A stretch of DNA of 64,000 nucleotides, from assembly GCA_963708625.1 (NCBI GenBank), contig CAVPSV010000001.1:28311-92310 (forward strand), in the 5' to 3' direction. This DNA comes from DASXIF01 sp036498145. GTDB taxonomy: Bacteria > Actinomycetota > Actinomycetes > Mycobacteriales > Jatrophihabitantaceae. The translations under genes were made by a program, and so were the position numbers. Shown here piece by piece: positions 18,865-28,713 of the stretch; the stretch's first letter is position 1, and each line of letters opens with the position of its first letter. The notes beneath the pieces were generated by a model that saw nothing but the letters and a program-made list of their open reading frames with translations, made no database searches and was not told the origin of the DNA.

Positions 18865-19732
18865 TTGCTAGCTGCTCGCCGGCGACCTCGAACGCCTCGT
18901 GCAGCGCGTCGCGCCAGGCGGGCATCGGGGTGAGGCCGGCGGCGCGCCAGGCAGCGTCGGACAACACCGAGTACGGCGGCCGCGGTGCCGGCAACGGGTA
19001 CTCCGCGGTGGTGATCGGGCGCACCCGCGCCGGGTCGGCACCGAGCTCGGCGAAGATCGCCTGGGCGAAGCCGAACCAGGTGGTATCCCCCGAGCCGGTG
19101 CAGTGGTAGACGCCCGGCGCGGCGGCCGAGCGAGCCAGCTCGACCAGCGCACCCGCCAGATGCAGTGACCACGTCGGCGAGCCGCGCTGGTCGTCGACCA
19201 CGTTCACCGTCTCGCGTTCGCGCTCGAGCCGGGCCATCGTCTTGACGATGTTCTTGCCCTGTGCGCCGTACACCCAGGCGGTGCGCACCACGTAGGAGGC
19301 ATCGGGCAGCAGCTCGCGGACCGCCCGCTCGCCGGCCAGCTTGGTACGGCCGTAGGCCGTCTTCGGGGCCGGCTCGTCATTCACCTCGTACGGACGGCTC
19401 GCGTCCCCGGCGAAGACGTAATCGGTGGAGACATGCACCAGCCGGCCGCCGCGCCGGGCCAGCGTCGCGGCGAGTACCGCCGGGCCTGCTGCGTTGACCG
19501 CGTACGCGCGATCCTCGTCGCTCTCCGCCGCGTCCACCGCGGTGTAGGCAGCCGCGTTCACCAGCACGTCCGGGCCGAAGTCGGCGACCGCGGCGTCCAC
19601 CGCGGCTGCATCGGTGATGTCCAGCACGTCCACGTCCACCGCGCGGACCTCGTCGCCGGCGTGCCCGGCCAGCACCTGCTGCAGGTCCGAACCGAGCTGG
19701 CCGTAACTACCGGTGATCAGCCAGCGGGTCAC
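18854..19732 (-). CDS. rmlD: dTDP-4-dehydrorhamnose reductase
   Basis: Last step of dTDP-L-rhamnose synthesis, NAD(P)H-dependent. Extended SDR fold: TRWLITGSYGQLGSDL with the glycine-rich nucleotide loop (residues 8-14), VLVNAAAYTAVDAAESDEDR, VSTDYVFAGD and the catalytic YGRTK (127-131). VVRTAWVYGAQGKNIVKTMA and VVDDQRGSPTWSLHLAGALV are strongly conserved in RmlD. 292 residues, intact. GTG 19732 overlaps the rmlB stop (GTGA). The TGA stop lies in the right arm of the palindrome shared with the convergent glycosyltransferase gene. Rhamnose made here would feed the adjoining glycosyltransferases. Confidence 0.95.
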   Translation of the reverse strand: MTRWLITGSYGQLGSDLQQVLAGHAGDEVRAVDVDVLDITDAAAVDAAVADFGPDVLVNAAAYTAVDAAESDEDRAYAVNAAGPAVLAATLARRGGRLVHVSTDYVFAGDASRPYEVNDEPAPKTAYGRTKLAGERAVRELLPDASYVVRTAWVYGAQGKNIVKTMARLERERETVNVVDDQRGSPTWSLHLAGALVELARSAAAPGVYHCTGSGDTTWFGFAQAIFAELGADPARVRPITTAEYPLPAPRPPYSVLSDAAWRAAGLTPMPAWRDALHEAFEVAGEQLASGS

Positions 19733-20725
19733 TGCCCGACCTCGGCGTAGCGCGCCTCCACCGCCCGCTTGCCCGGCTCCCACCAGTCCTGGTTCTCGGT
19801 GTACCAGCCGATCGTCTGCGCCAGGCCCGCCCGCATGTCGGTGAACCGGGGCGACCAGCCGAGCTCGGTGCGCAGCTTGCCGGCGTCGATGGCGTAGCGC
19901 AGATCGTGCCCGGCGCGGTCGGTGACATGGTCGTACCAGTCCGCGGGCTTGCCCATCAGCTCCAGGATCGTCTCCAGGACGTCCCTGTTGCTGCGCTCGC
20001 CGTCGGCGCCGATCAGGTACGTCTGCCCGGACCGGCCCCGGTCGATGATCAGCCACACCGCCGCGTTGTGATCGTCGACGTGGATCCAGTCGCGCACGTT
20101 CTGGCCGGCGCCGTAGAGCTTGGGCCGGATGCCCGAAAGCACGTTGGTGATCTGGCGCGGGATGAACTTCTCCACGTGCTGGTACGGGCCGTAGTTGTTC
20201 GAGCAGTTCGACAGCGTGGCGACGATGCCGAAGGAGCGCACCCACGCTCGCACCAGCAGGTCGGAGGCCGCCTTGGTGGAGCTGTACGGGCTGGACGGGT
20301 TGTACGGCGTGTCCGGAGTGAACTTCGCCGGGTCGTCGAGTTCCAGGTCGCCGTAGACCTCGTCGGTGGAGATGTGGTGCAGCCGGACCCCGTGCTTGCG
20401 CACCGCCTCCAGGATGGTGAACGTGCCCACCACGTTCGTGTGCACGAACGGCGACGGGTCACGCAGCGAGTTGTCGTTGTGCGACTCGGCGGCGAAGTGC
20501 ACCACCAGGTCGGTTGCCGCCGACGAGGGCGTCCATCAGCGCGGCGTCGGCGATGTCGCCGTGCACGAACCGGATCCGCTCGCGCACCGGCGCCAGGTTC
20601 GCCTCGCTGGCCGCGTAGGTGAGCGCGTCCACCACCGTGACGTCGGCGTCGGGGCGGTGCGCCAGTGTGTGCTGGACGAAGTTGGCCCCGATGAATCCGG
20701 CGCCGCCGGTGACGAGCACGCGCAC
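19729..20725 (-). CDS. rmlB: dTDP-glucose 4,6-dehydratase (one frameshift)
   Basis: Extended SDR enzyme converting dTDP-glucose to dTDP-4-keto-6-deoxyglucose. The N-terminal frame gives VRVLVTGGAGFIGANFVQHT and VVDALTYAASEANLAPV, then a one-base insertion near 20520 switches frame. The rest reads HFAAESHNDNSL, HISTDEVYGDLEL, the catalytic YSSTKAASDLLVRAW, NCSNNYGPYQHVEKFIPRQI and DWIHVDDHNAAVWLI. About 332 codons, full length. GTG 20725 has a strong ribosome site, GGAGG 8 nt upstream (20734-20738). Forms an operon with rmlD. The indel lies in an otherwise perfectly conserved enzyme and is probably an assembly error. Confidence 0.93.
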
Positions 20726-20886
20726 GGGCGATGACCTCCGAGGCTGATGGCGGGCAGGTCCGGCGGGCAGGCGGCCTGCCGGTGGGTTGCCGGGAACATC
20801 GCTGACAGTGTGCTGGCAGTATCTCAGAGCCGCCGCGCCGACGGTGTGCCGCGGCCCGTCGCCGACAGCGATTAGCCTCGGTTTCG

Positions 20887-22434
20887 ATGACTGATTACGG
20901 CCCCGAGCCGCCCGCCGATTACGGCCCCGAGCCGCCCGCCGGCAGGCCCAGCACGGCACGTCCCGGCGCCTCCGCCGCCCGTCGGCGGCGCGCGCTGGTG
21001 GCCTCTCGGGCGGTGATCGCCGGCGTGTCGCTGGCTGTCATCGTCGCCAGCGGCGTCGCCTGGGCCCAGTACAAGAACTTCACCAACAGCATCCCGCACG
21101 GCGCCGCCGGTGCCGGCGCTCGCGGCGGGGCAGACGGACATCGACGGCCACGACCAGAACATCCTGCTGACCGGCAACGACAGCCGGGCCGGTGCCACAC
21201 CGGCCGAGTTGAAGGCGCTGGCGACGGGCAGCGACGGCGGCAGCGTCAACACCGACACGATGATGGTGCTGCACGTGCCGGCGAACGGCTCGCGCGCAAC
21301 GATCGTGTCGTTCCCGCGCGACTCCTGGGTGGCCATCCCCGGCCACGGCGAGGGCAAGATCAACTCGGCGTACTCGTTCGGCTACAACGACGCCAAGTCC
21401 CACGGCGCCGAACGAGGTGGCGGCCGAGAGCGCCGGGCTGATCCTGATCGATCAAGACGATCGAGCGCTGACCGGCCTGCACATCGACCACTACGTGCAG
21501 GTGAACCTGCTCGGCTTCTACCGGATCAGCAACGCCATCGGCGGCGTCACCGTCTGCCTCAACGCGGCACAGAACCCGAACACCGACTCCGACCGTACGG
21601 CAGCGGCTACTCGGGCATCAACCTGCCCAAGGGCGTCTCGGTGATCAAGGGGACGCAGGCGCTGGCGTTCGTCCGGCAGCGGCACGGGCTGCCCAACGGC
21701 GACCTGGACCGGATCAAGCGCCAGCAGTACTTCCTGGCCGCTGCCTTCCACAAGGTGGAGACCGCCGGCGTGCTGCTCAATCCGTTCAAGCTGCACGACC
21801 TGCATGCAGTGCCGTCGGCTCGTCGCTGCTGATCGACCCAGGATTGAACGTGCTGTCGCTGGCGCAGCAGTTCGCTCAGATGAGCCAGGGCAACCTGACC
21901 TTCCAGACGATCCCGAACAACGGCCCGCAGCTGATCTACCCGGACGGCATCGAGACGTCGATCGTCGTGGTGAACACCGCGGCCATGCCCGGCGTTCGTA
22001 CGCCAGCTCGAGGGCAAGTCCGCCGACCCGGCGCTCGCCGGGGCGAAGGCGGCTGCGCCGGCCTCGGTCACCGTCGACGTGCTCAACGGGACCTCGACGG
22101 CCGGTCTGGCCAACCGCAACGCCACAACAGCTGCGCACGCTGGGATTCCGGGTGAACACGATCGATTCCACCGACGCCACCGCCGGTCACCACGGTCGAG
22201 TACCCGAACGGCAGCCAGTCGCAGGCCAAGGCGGTCGCCGCGGCGGTGAAGGGCGCGAAGCTGGTGCTCGACCACCAGCGTTTCGCGAGCCACCCTCGTG
22301 CTCGGGTCCAACGGCGTCCAGGTGAACGGGCTGGTCGTCGCGGCACCGGCTGCGGCGGCCACTGCGCACGCACACAGCGACCGCCCCGGCGGCGGACTGC
22401 CAGCACGGTCCAGGGCCTGGGCTGCATCAACTGA
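20887..22434 (+). CDS. LytR-CpsA-Psr (LCP) glycan ligase, copy 1 (multiply frameshifted)
   Basis: Membrane-anchored phosphotransferase that would attach polysaccharide to peptidoglycan. The N-terminus has a tandem octapeptide DYGPEPPA twice, a basic stretch and one membrane segment VIAGVSLAVIVASGVAWAQ. The LCP core is split over frames: NILLTGNDSRAGATPAELKA, NTDTMMVLHVPANGSRATIV, SFPRDSWVAIPGHGEGKINS, GLHIDHYVQVNLLGFYRISN, IGGVTVCLNAA and GTQALAFVRQRHGLPNGDLD, which carry the conserved Asp/Arg pyrophosphate-binding residues. A LytR_C domain follows (SVTVDVLNGTSTAGLAN). Roughly seven indels. The C-terminus GCIN matches that of copy 2. Confidence 0.85.
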
Positions 22435-22518
22435 GGCGCCACTGAGACTTATCGCCGTTCCGGGCGCTGCCTGCCTCGCTCAGTCCGTTCACACACGGGA
22501 CGCCGGTAACCTCGTTAG

Positions 22519-24064
22519 ATGCCCTCCGCCCGCGTGACCCGGCGCCGCGCGCGCCACGGCCCGGCGGGGAGCCTGCCGATCTGCCGCCGGATCTCGATCC
22601 TCGCGGTCGGCACCGCACCGCGAAGCAGAGGTCGCGGCGGCGCGGCACGCGGCGGTCTTACGTCGGGCCGAGTCCTGGCCGCGGTCCTGTCCGCTGGCCC
22701 TGCTGCTGACCTTCGGCACGTACTGGTGGAAGTACCACGCGTTCAGCGCCGGCCTGAACCGGCTGAACATCTTCAGCAGCAGCCACGCCGCACACGACAT
22801 CGACGGCAAGGCGCAGAACCTGCTCATCGTCGGCAACGACGACCGGTCCGACCGCGACCGACGCCGAGCTCAAGCAGCTGGGCACCGGCCGCGACGGCGG
22901 CAGCCTGAACACCGACACGATGATGATCGTGCACGTGCCGGCCGACGGGTCGAAGGCGACGCTGATCTCGCTGCCGCGCGACTCCTACGTCGACATCCCC
23001 GGCTTCGGCAGCTCGAAGCTCAACTCCGCCTACGTCGGACGGCTACAACAACACGGCCGGCGACGCGAACGCCAAGCGGGCCGGCGGCGCAAAGGTTCTG
23101 GTCAACACGGTCGCAGAACCTGACCGGCCTGACCATCGACCACTTCGTGCCGGTGGATCTGCTCGGCTTCTACCGCATCAGCAACGCCATCGGCGGCGTC
23201 ACGGTCAACATGTGCGCGGCGGTGAGCGAGCCGGACTCGGGAATCAACCTGCACAAGGGCGTCAACGTCATCAAGGGCACGCAGGCACTCGCGTTCGTGC
23301 GCCAGCGCTACAACTTCCCCAACGGCCTGGGCGACCTGGACCGCGTCGAGCGGCAGCGGTACTTCCTCACCGCGGCATTCCGCAAGCTCACCTCCGGCGG
23401 CGTGCTGCTGAACCCGATCAAGTTGCAGAACCTGCTCACCGCGATCCAGTCGTCGCTGTACATGGACTCCAAGCTGGACCCGCTGGCGCTGGCCCGGCAG
23501 ATGGAGAACCTGTCCGCGGACAACATCGTCGGCCAGACGATTCCGACGGACGGCTTCGGCACCGAGTCGGTGGGTAGCGTGCTGGTGGTCAATCCCGCGC
23601 AGGTCCGGTCGTTCGTGAACAACCTGATCGGCGTCCAGGACAGCAAGCTGACCGCGGCCAAGAAGGTGGCGCCGTCGAGTTTCGTCCTCGACGTGCTGAA
23701 CGCCGGTTCGGGCATCAACGGCTTCGCGGCGCAGAACGCGCAGACGCTGCGCGCGCAAGGATTCCAGGTGTCCCAGGTCGGTGACAGCCCGTCGCCCAGC
23801 GCGTCGACCGTGATCGAGTACGCCAACGGGATGCAGTCGCAGGCCAAGACCCTTGCCGCCTACGTGCCCGGCGCCTCGTTGCAAGAGGTGTCGTCCATCG
23901 CGCATGTCACGCTGTTGCTCGGCAACGACGCGCTGACCGTCAAGGTGCCGCAGGCAGCGTCGTCGTCCACACCCGGCGCCACCTCGTCCTCGTCCTCGTC
24001 GAAGCCGGCGCCGACCAGCACCACGGCCAAGCCCAAGCCGATCGACGCAGGCTGCATCAACTGA
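22519..24064 (+). CDS. LytR-CpsA-Psr (LCP) glycan ligase, copy 2 (frameshifted N-terminal part)
   Basis: Paralogue of the preceding gene in the same order and orientation. The N-terminus from ATG 22519 is disrupted by several one-base insertions up to about 23110, where the membrane segment (LLLTFGTYWWKYHAF) and NLLIVGNDDRSD, NTDTMMIVHVPADGSKATLI, SLPRDSYVDIPGFGSSKLNS are read. From 23147 the frame stays open: LLGFYRISNAIGGVTVNMCA, GTQALAFVRQRYNFPNGLGD, then a C-terminal LytR_C domain (SSFVLDVLNAGSGINGFAAQ), a Ser/Thr/Pro-rich linker and the end KPIDAGCIN. Two LCP enzymes side by side suggest ligation of more than one glycan or redundancy. Confidence 0.88.
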
Positions 24065-24075
24065 CCGCCGCCACC

Positions 24076-24124
24076 GTTTTGGGGAAGTTCGTAGCCGCTA
24101 TAGGGCCACAAGGTTCCCCAAACT
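24076..24124. repeat. Palindromic repeat, family B copy 1
   Basis: Arms GTTTTGGGGAAG and GGTTCCCCAAACT surround a centre GCCGCTATAGGGCC. Begins 12 nt after the second LCP gene and ends before the TIGR03089 gene, so it sits at a transcript 3' end although both genes run the same way. Confidence 0.75.
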
Positions 24125-24146
24125 GGGTGTGGGCGACGATGAGGGC

Positions 24147-24869
24147 ATGACCCGCGCCGACACTCCCGAGCAGCTGTTCGCCGACGCCCTGGCCCGGAAT
24201 CCGTCCCGGCCGTTCGTCACCTACTACGACGACAGCACCGGCGAGCGATCGGAACTGTCGCTGAAGTCGCTGGCCAACTGGGTCGCGAAGACCTACCACC
24301 TGCTCGTCGACCAACTCGGCCTGGATGTCGGCGCGGCTGCCTACGTCGAGCTGCCCGCACATTGGATCTCCACCGCGCCGATCCTCGGCGCCTTCGCCGC
24401 GGGCCTGCGGTTCGACACCGACCCGGGCGCGGCCGACGTGGCATTCGTGACCGCCGAGACGGCCGCTCGGGCCACCGGCGTGCCGGACGTGTTCGCAATC
24501 TCGACCAGCACCGCGGCGATCGGCTTCCGCGACGCACCGCCGGCCGGCACCGAGGACTTCGTGGCCGCGGTCCGCCCGCAACCCGACGCCTGGGCCGGGG
24601 TGCGGTTGCGCGGCGGCGCGGACACGCCAGCCTTCGCCGGTCGCACCCGGGCCGAACTGGTCGCACACGCCACCGAACGGGCCGCCGCACTGGGGCTGAC
24701 ACCCGGCGCGCGCGTGCTGGTCACCAGTTCGTGGCACGACCCTGCGGATTGGATCGACACCCTGCTCGCACCGCTCGCGGTGGACGGCTCGGTCGTCTAC
24801 GTCCACGATGGCGATGCCGCGGCACTCGATCGGCGCGCGGACTCCGAGCGCGTGACATACCGACTGTGA
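24147..24869 (+). CDS. TIGR03089 family protein (acyl-CoA-synthetase-like N-terminal fragment)
   Basis: Matches the actinobacterial TIGR03089 family, which resembles the N-terminal part of AMP-forming acyl-CoA synthetases but lacks the adenylation core. The start MTRADTPEQLFADALARNPS and RPFVTYYDDSTGERSELSLK followed by SLANWVAKTYHLLVDQLGLD are typical. The rest, through ARVLVTSSWHDPADWIDTLL and DGSVVYVHDGDAAALDRRAD, contains no P-loop-like STGTTG motif, so catalysis is not expected. 240 residues, intact, ATG 24147. In many actinobacteria it sits near LCP and rml genes, as here, but its function is not established. Confidence 0.8.
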   Translation: MTRADTPEQLFADALARNPSRPFVTYYDDSTGERSELSLKSLANWVAKTYHLLVDQLGLDVGAAAYVELPAHWISTAPILGAFAAGLRFDTDPGAADVAFVTAETAARATGVPDVFAISTSTAAIGFRDAPPAGTEDFVAAVRPQPDAWAGVRLRGGADTPAFAGRTRAELVAHATERAAALGLTPGARVLVTSSWHDPADWIDTLLAPLAVDGSVVYVHDGDAAALDRRADSERVTYRL

Positions 24870-24897
24870 CCGGCGGTGCCCTAGCGCGCCACGCCGC

Positions 24898-27021
24898 CTA
24901 GGACCCAGAGCCGACCGACGGCACCAGGTGCGGCGTCCCGGTCGCGTCCACCGAGGCCAGGAACATCGAGTAGACCTCGTGCGTGTTCGAACTGTCGGGC
25001 GCAGCGTCGATCTGGGTGGGCCAGCGCTGCACGACCACCCGCTGATACGCCACCGGCGGCAGTCCCGTCGAACTCCTCACCTGCGCCAACCGCTGCGGCG
25101 TGGTGAGCTGGCTGAGCACGAACAGATGCCGGCCATGGGCGAGCACTGCCGTGTTCACGGCGCGGATCTGATCGGGCGTTGCATCGATCAGGCCGATCGT
25201 CGGCACATTGCAGAAGCTGCGCACCGACTGTCCGTAGCCGAACACGACGTCATCGTCGAGCATCAGCACGGCGCCGTCGGAGCCGATCCCGGCGCACAGC
25301 GCGTGTAGCTGGGTGAGCTGCGGATACTCCTCGCGTACGTGTCGCATCGGGTGGGTGGTGACGGCGGTGAATACCAGCCCGAACACCACGGCAGCGGCCA
25401 CCAACGGGCGGACCACCAGCCGCCGGCGCCGCACGCGCCACAGCTCGCGCAAACCGAACGCGGCGGCGAGCACGACCAGCGGCAGCACCACCGGTACGTA
25501 GCGCCGCATCGCCCACGGCTGGTCCGGCGCGATCTCGCTGTTCCAGAGGTACAGCGACGACATGCTGAGCCCCAGCGCGAGCACACCGGCCACGTCGTAG
25601 CGGCGCTCGCGCAGCAACCGAACCAGCATCCACGCGTAGCCGAGCACTGCCGCGACGACGGTGGGCCAGCCGACGTAGAGGGCGAGCCAGTGCACCGTCT
25701 GCTCGTGATACGTGCGCGTCCCGTCCACCGCGACACCGGACGTGCGCTGCATGTTCTCGAGGTTCAGATTTCTCGGACCGTAGGTCGTTTGCCACAGCGG
25801 CCGCAGCGCCAGCGCGAGGAACACCACGCACAGCACGAGGACGAGCCCGCGGGCCAACGCCACCCGCACGGACAGGCGGGTCAGCCACGCGCGAACCGCC
25901 GGCCGCCACGAGAGCCACGCCAGCGGCGGGGCAACGATGACCGCCGCGAGCAGACCGATGAGCGAGGTGATGATCGTGCCGTGCAGCGAGCCGTAGTACT
26001 GCCGCGAGAGCCGCACCAGATCCAGCCATCCGAGCAGCGCGGTCAGTCCGGCGCCGGCGAGCAGCGCGCCGGCGCGGGCCAGTGCTGCCGTCCGACGGCT
26101 GGGCGGCGCGACCGCGACGAAGACCAGGGCCGCGGCGACGAACCCGGCTAGTGCCGGGTAGCTGTCGATCCGGACCATCGCCGCGCTGCCCGCGGCCAGC
26201 CCGGCCAGTGCGAAGTCGCGGACCAGCCAGGTTCGGTTTGCCCGGTGCAGCAAGCTGAGCGCGCCGAGCAGGAACAGCATCGTCAACGGCTCGGTGTAGG
26301 TGTCCCGGCTGACGTAGATGAACGGCATGCTGATGCCGAACGCGATCATCGCCAGCAGTGCGACCGGCCCGTTCACCAGCCGCCGGCCCAGCCCGAACAA
26401 CACGACCAGCGCGAGCGCGCCGATCACCACGTTGGTCTTGAAGATCGCACCGGACCCGAAGATGGCGCCGGTGAACCCGAGCACCGCGGGCAACAGGTGG
26501 TTGCCCTGCGCGTTGAGGGTGCCCGCGCCCACCGCCGCGAACGAACCGCTGGCCACCTCGCCGTGGGCCGGTGTACCGAAGACGTCGGGATAGGTGTGGA
26601 TCACCGCGGAGGCGTGGTTGACCAGCCAGCGTCCGGTGATCGTGTAGGTCGCCGGGTCGCGCGTCGTGTAGACGTCCTGGGCGGTGTAGTTCAGGTTGTA
26701 GGCGAGCCAACCGGCGGCGAACACGACGGCACCGGCCGAAGTCAGCACCGCACCGCGCGGCACCTGGCCGGCTGGTGCGCGAACCAGCCATACCGCCGCC
26801 ACTGCGCCGGCCAGGCCGAGCGGCAGCGTCAACCCCAGCCGGAACTGCGAGAGCAACAGCAACACCATCAGCGGCACACACAACCCCAGCGCCGCGGCCG
26901 TGATCGAGTCGGGCAACCCGATCAGGATGCGGGCGGCGACAGAGCTGCCACGCGGATCGGGCGAGGCCGCGGCTGCCGCGGGGGACGGTCCAACCGTGTG
27001 GACCGATTCCACGCGTGGCAT
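24898..27021 (-). CDS. GT-C-like polytopic membrane protein, paralogue of the 9.6-11.7 kb protein
   Basis: About 707 residues with more than ten membrane segments (ALGLCVPLMVLLLLSQFRLG, LVLVLCVVFLALALRPLW, YVPVVLPLVVLAAAFGL). A first-loop motif YTTRDPATYTITGRWLVNH mirrors the YATSDRDPGGY motif of the paralogue at 9616-11718, in line with a GT-C glycosyltransferase catalytic loop. VSRDTYTEPLTMLFLLGALS and MVRIDSYPALAG are other conserved-looking loops. The C-terminal 150 residues are soluble. ATG 27021 is chosen because AGGAGG precedes it by 5 nt; ATG 27036 and a longer ORF to 27150 are possible. It runs convergent to the TIGR03089 gene. Sugar substrate unknown. Confidence 0.72.
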   Translation of the reverse strand: MPRVESVHTVGPSPAAAAASPDPRGSSVAARILIGLPDSITAAALGLCVPLMVLLLLSQFRLGLTLPLGLAGAVAAVWLVRAPAGQVPRGAVLTSAGAVVFAAGWLAYNLNYTAQDVYTTRDPATYTITGRWLVNHASAVIHTYPDVFGTPAHGEVASGSFAAVGAGTLNAQGNHLLPAVLGFTGAIFGSGAIFKTNVVIGALALVVLFGLGRRLVNGPVALLAMIAFGISMPFIYVSRDTYTEPLTMLFLLGALSLLHRANRTWLVRDFALAGLAAGSAAMVRIDSYPALAGFVAAALVFVAVAPPSRRTAALARAGALLAGAGLTALLGWLDLVRLSRQYYGSLHGTIITSLIGLLAAVIVAPPLAWLSWRPAVRAWLTRLSVRVALARGLVLVLCVVFLALALRPLWQTTYGPRNLNLENMQRTSGVAVDGTRTYHEQTVHWLALYVGWPTVVAAVLGYAWMLVRLLRERRYDVAGVLALGLSMSSLYLWNSEIAPDQPWAMRRYVPVVLPLVVLAAAFGLRELWRVRRRRLVVRPLVAAAVVFGLVFTAVTTHPMRHVREEYPQLTQLHALCAGIGSDGAVLMLDDDVVFGYGQSVRSFCNVPTIGLIDATPDQIRAVNTAVLAHGRHLFVLSQLTTPQRLAQVRSSTGLPPVAYQRVVVQRWPTQIDAAPDSSNTHEVYSMFLASVDATGTPHLVPSVGSGS

Positions 27022-27272
27022 CAACGCCTCCTGCATCCGAGGACGTCGCTCACGGCGAAGCACGCCGTCGACCCCGGCCCACCGGATGCGCGACGCACCG
27101 TGCCTCCCATGGCCCGAGCCGCCCGTCCCCCGTGCCACCCGAGCCGCCACCCCGAGCCGCCCGAGCGCGGGAACGACGCCTAACCATACGAACCTGACCT
27201 AGGTAAGGTCCCAGGGGGCTGCGGAGGACCGCCGTTCGACGCGACGGTCTACGCAGTGCGAAGTGGAGCGTG

Positions 27273-28040
27273 ATGGACAAGACCTTCGACTCGGTGACGG
27301 CCGCTTTGCACGACGTCACCGACGGCGTATCGATCGCATTCGGCGGGTTCGGGCTCAGCGGTGTGCCGCACGACCTGATCCAGGGCCTGCTCGATCTCGG
27401 TGTCAGCGGGCTGCGCACCGTCTCCAACAACTGCGGCATCGACGGTGCCGGGCTGGGCCTGCTCCTCGCCGCCGGCCGGATCAGCCGAGCCACCGGCAGC
27501 TACGTCGGGGAGAACCGCGAGTTCGCGCGGCAGTACCTGCACGGCGAGGTGGAGTTGGAGCTGTGCCCGCAGGGCACGCTGGCCGAGCGACTACGGGCCG
27601 GTGGCGCCGGTATCCCCGCGTTCTACACACCGGCCGGCGTGGGCACGCTGGTAGAGGATGGCGGGCTGCCGTGGCGATTCGCCGCCGACGGCTCGGTGGC
27701 GGTGGCGTCGCCGCCCAAGGAGGTGCGCCGCTTCGGCGAGCAGGACTACCTGCTGGAGGAGGCGATCGTGTGCGACTTCGCGATGGTGCACGCCCGGCGC
27801 GGCGACCGGCACGGCAATCTCGAGTACTACGAGTCGGCGCGCAACTTCAATCCGCTGTGCGCCGCGGCCGGCCGGGTGACGATTGCCGAGGTCGAGGAAC
27901 TCGTCGAACCCGGCGAACTCGACCCGAGCCGGGTGGATACCCCCGGCGTATTCGTGCAGCGCGTCGTTGCCGTGGGCGCGGACGGAAAGCTCATCGAGAA
28001 GCACACCACGCGCCCGCGCGGCCCGGAGTCGGCGGCATGA
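27273..28040 (+). CDS. scoA: 3-oxoacid CoA-transferase subunit A
   Basis: Alpha subunit of a succinyl-CoA:3-ketoacid CoA-transferase, used in ketone-body and acetoacetate metabolism. The glycine-rich CoA-transferase family I motif reads VSIAFGGFGLSGVPHDLIQG near the N-terminus, with LRTVSNNCGIDGAGLGLLLA, YVGENREFARQYLHGEVELE and the conserved CPQGTLAERLRAGGAGIPAF. 255 residues, normal for ScoA. GTG 27270 is in frame one codon earlier, but the GGAG at 27265 fits ATG 27273 better. The stop overlaps scoB start by ATGA, so the two subunits are translationally coupled. Confidence 0.92.
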   Translation: MDKTFDSVTAALHDVTDGVSIAFGGFGLSGVPHDLIQGLLDLGVSGLRTVSNNCGIDGAGLGLLLAAGRISRATGSYVGENREFARQYLHGEVELELCPQGTLAERLRAGGAGIPAFYTPAGVGTLVEDGGLPWRFAADGSVAVASPPKEVRRFGEQDYLLEEAIVCDFAMVHARRGDRHGNLEYYESARNFNPLCAAAGRVTIAEVEELVEPGELDPSRVDTPGVFVQRVVAVGADGKLIEKHTTRPRGPESAA

Positions 28041-28705
28041 CCCTTACCCGCACCCAGCTCGCTGCTCGCGTCGCCGCGGAACTACGTGACGGCATGTACG
28101 TCAACCTGGGCATCGGACTGCCGACGCTGGTGCCCAATTACGTCGCACCGGGTGTGCACGTCGTGCTGCAGTCCGAGAACGGGATTCTCGGCGTCGGACC
28201 GTACCCGTACGAGGGGGACGAGGATCCCGATCTGATCAACGCGAGCAAGGAGACGGTGACGGTCCTGCCCGGTGCCGCCTTCTTCGACTCCGCCACGTCG
28301 TTCGGCATGATCCGGGGCGGCCATATCGACGTCGCGGTACTCGGCGCGATGCAGGTCTCGATCAACGGCGATCTCGCCAACTGGACCATTCCCGGCAAGA
28401 TGATCAAGGGGATGGGCGGCGCCATGGATCTCGTGCACGGCGCCAAGCGTGTGATCGTGATGATGGAACACCGCGCCAAGGACGGCGCACCGAAGATCGT
28501 CGATCGGTGCACGCTGCCGCTGACCGGCAAGTCGTGCGTGCAGCAGATCATCACCGATCTCGCGGTGTTGGCCGTCACCGGATCAGGTTTGGTATTGCAC
28601 GAGATCGCGCCCGGCGTGACGGTCGCAGACGTCCGTTCGGCGACTGAAGCACCGCTGATCGAGGCGCACGACCTGCGCGAGATGGACGTCGCCGCCGGCG
28701 CCTGA
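28037..28705 (+). CDS. scoB: 3-oxoacid CoA-transferase subunit B
   Basis: Beta subunit carrying the catalytic glutamate: VVLQSENGILGVGPYP, with Glu47 in the S-E-N-G motif that forms the covalent CoA thioester. The N-terminus ARVAAELRDGMYVNLGIGLP and the downstream KGMGGAMDLVHGAKRVIVMM are family hallmarks. 222 residues, full length and intact. Forms the heteromeric enzyme with ScoA. The next gene converges on it 8 bp after its stop. Confidence 0.93.
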   Translation: MTLTRTQLAARVAAELRDGMYVNLGIGLPTLVPNYVAPGVHVVLQSENGILGVGPYPYEGDEDPDLINASKETVTVLPGAAFFDSATSFGMIRGGHIDVAVLGAMQVSINGDLANWTIPGKMIKGMGGAMDLVHGAKRVIVMMEHRAKDGAPKIVDRCTLPLTGKSCVQQIITDLAVLAVTGSGLVLHEIAPGVTVADVRSATEAPLIEAHDLREMDVAAGA

Positions 28706-28713
28706 TCGCAGCC

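Noticed and set aside
24136..24147. Longer start for the TIGR03089 gene (MGDDEGMTRAD)
   Set aside because: Conserved sequence begins at MTRADTP; the extra residues lie in the spacer after a family B palindrome.
25250..26881. Second long minus-strand frame (543 codons) inside 24898-27021
   Set aside because: An Arg/Gly-rich alternate frame of the membrane protein gene, without any domain.
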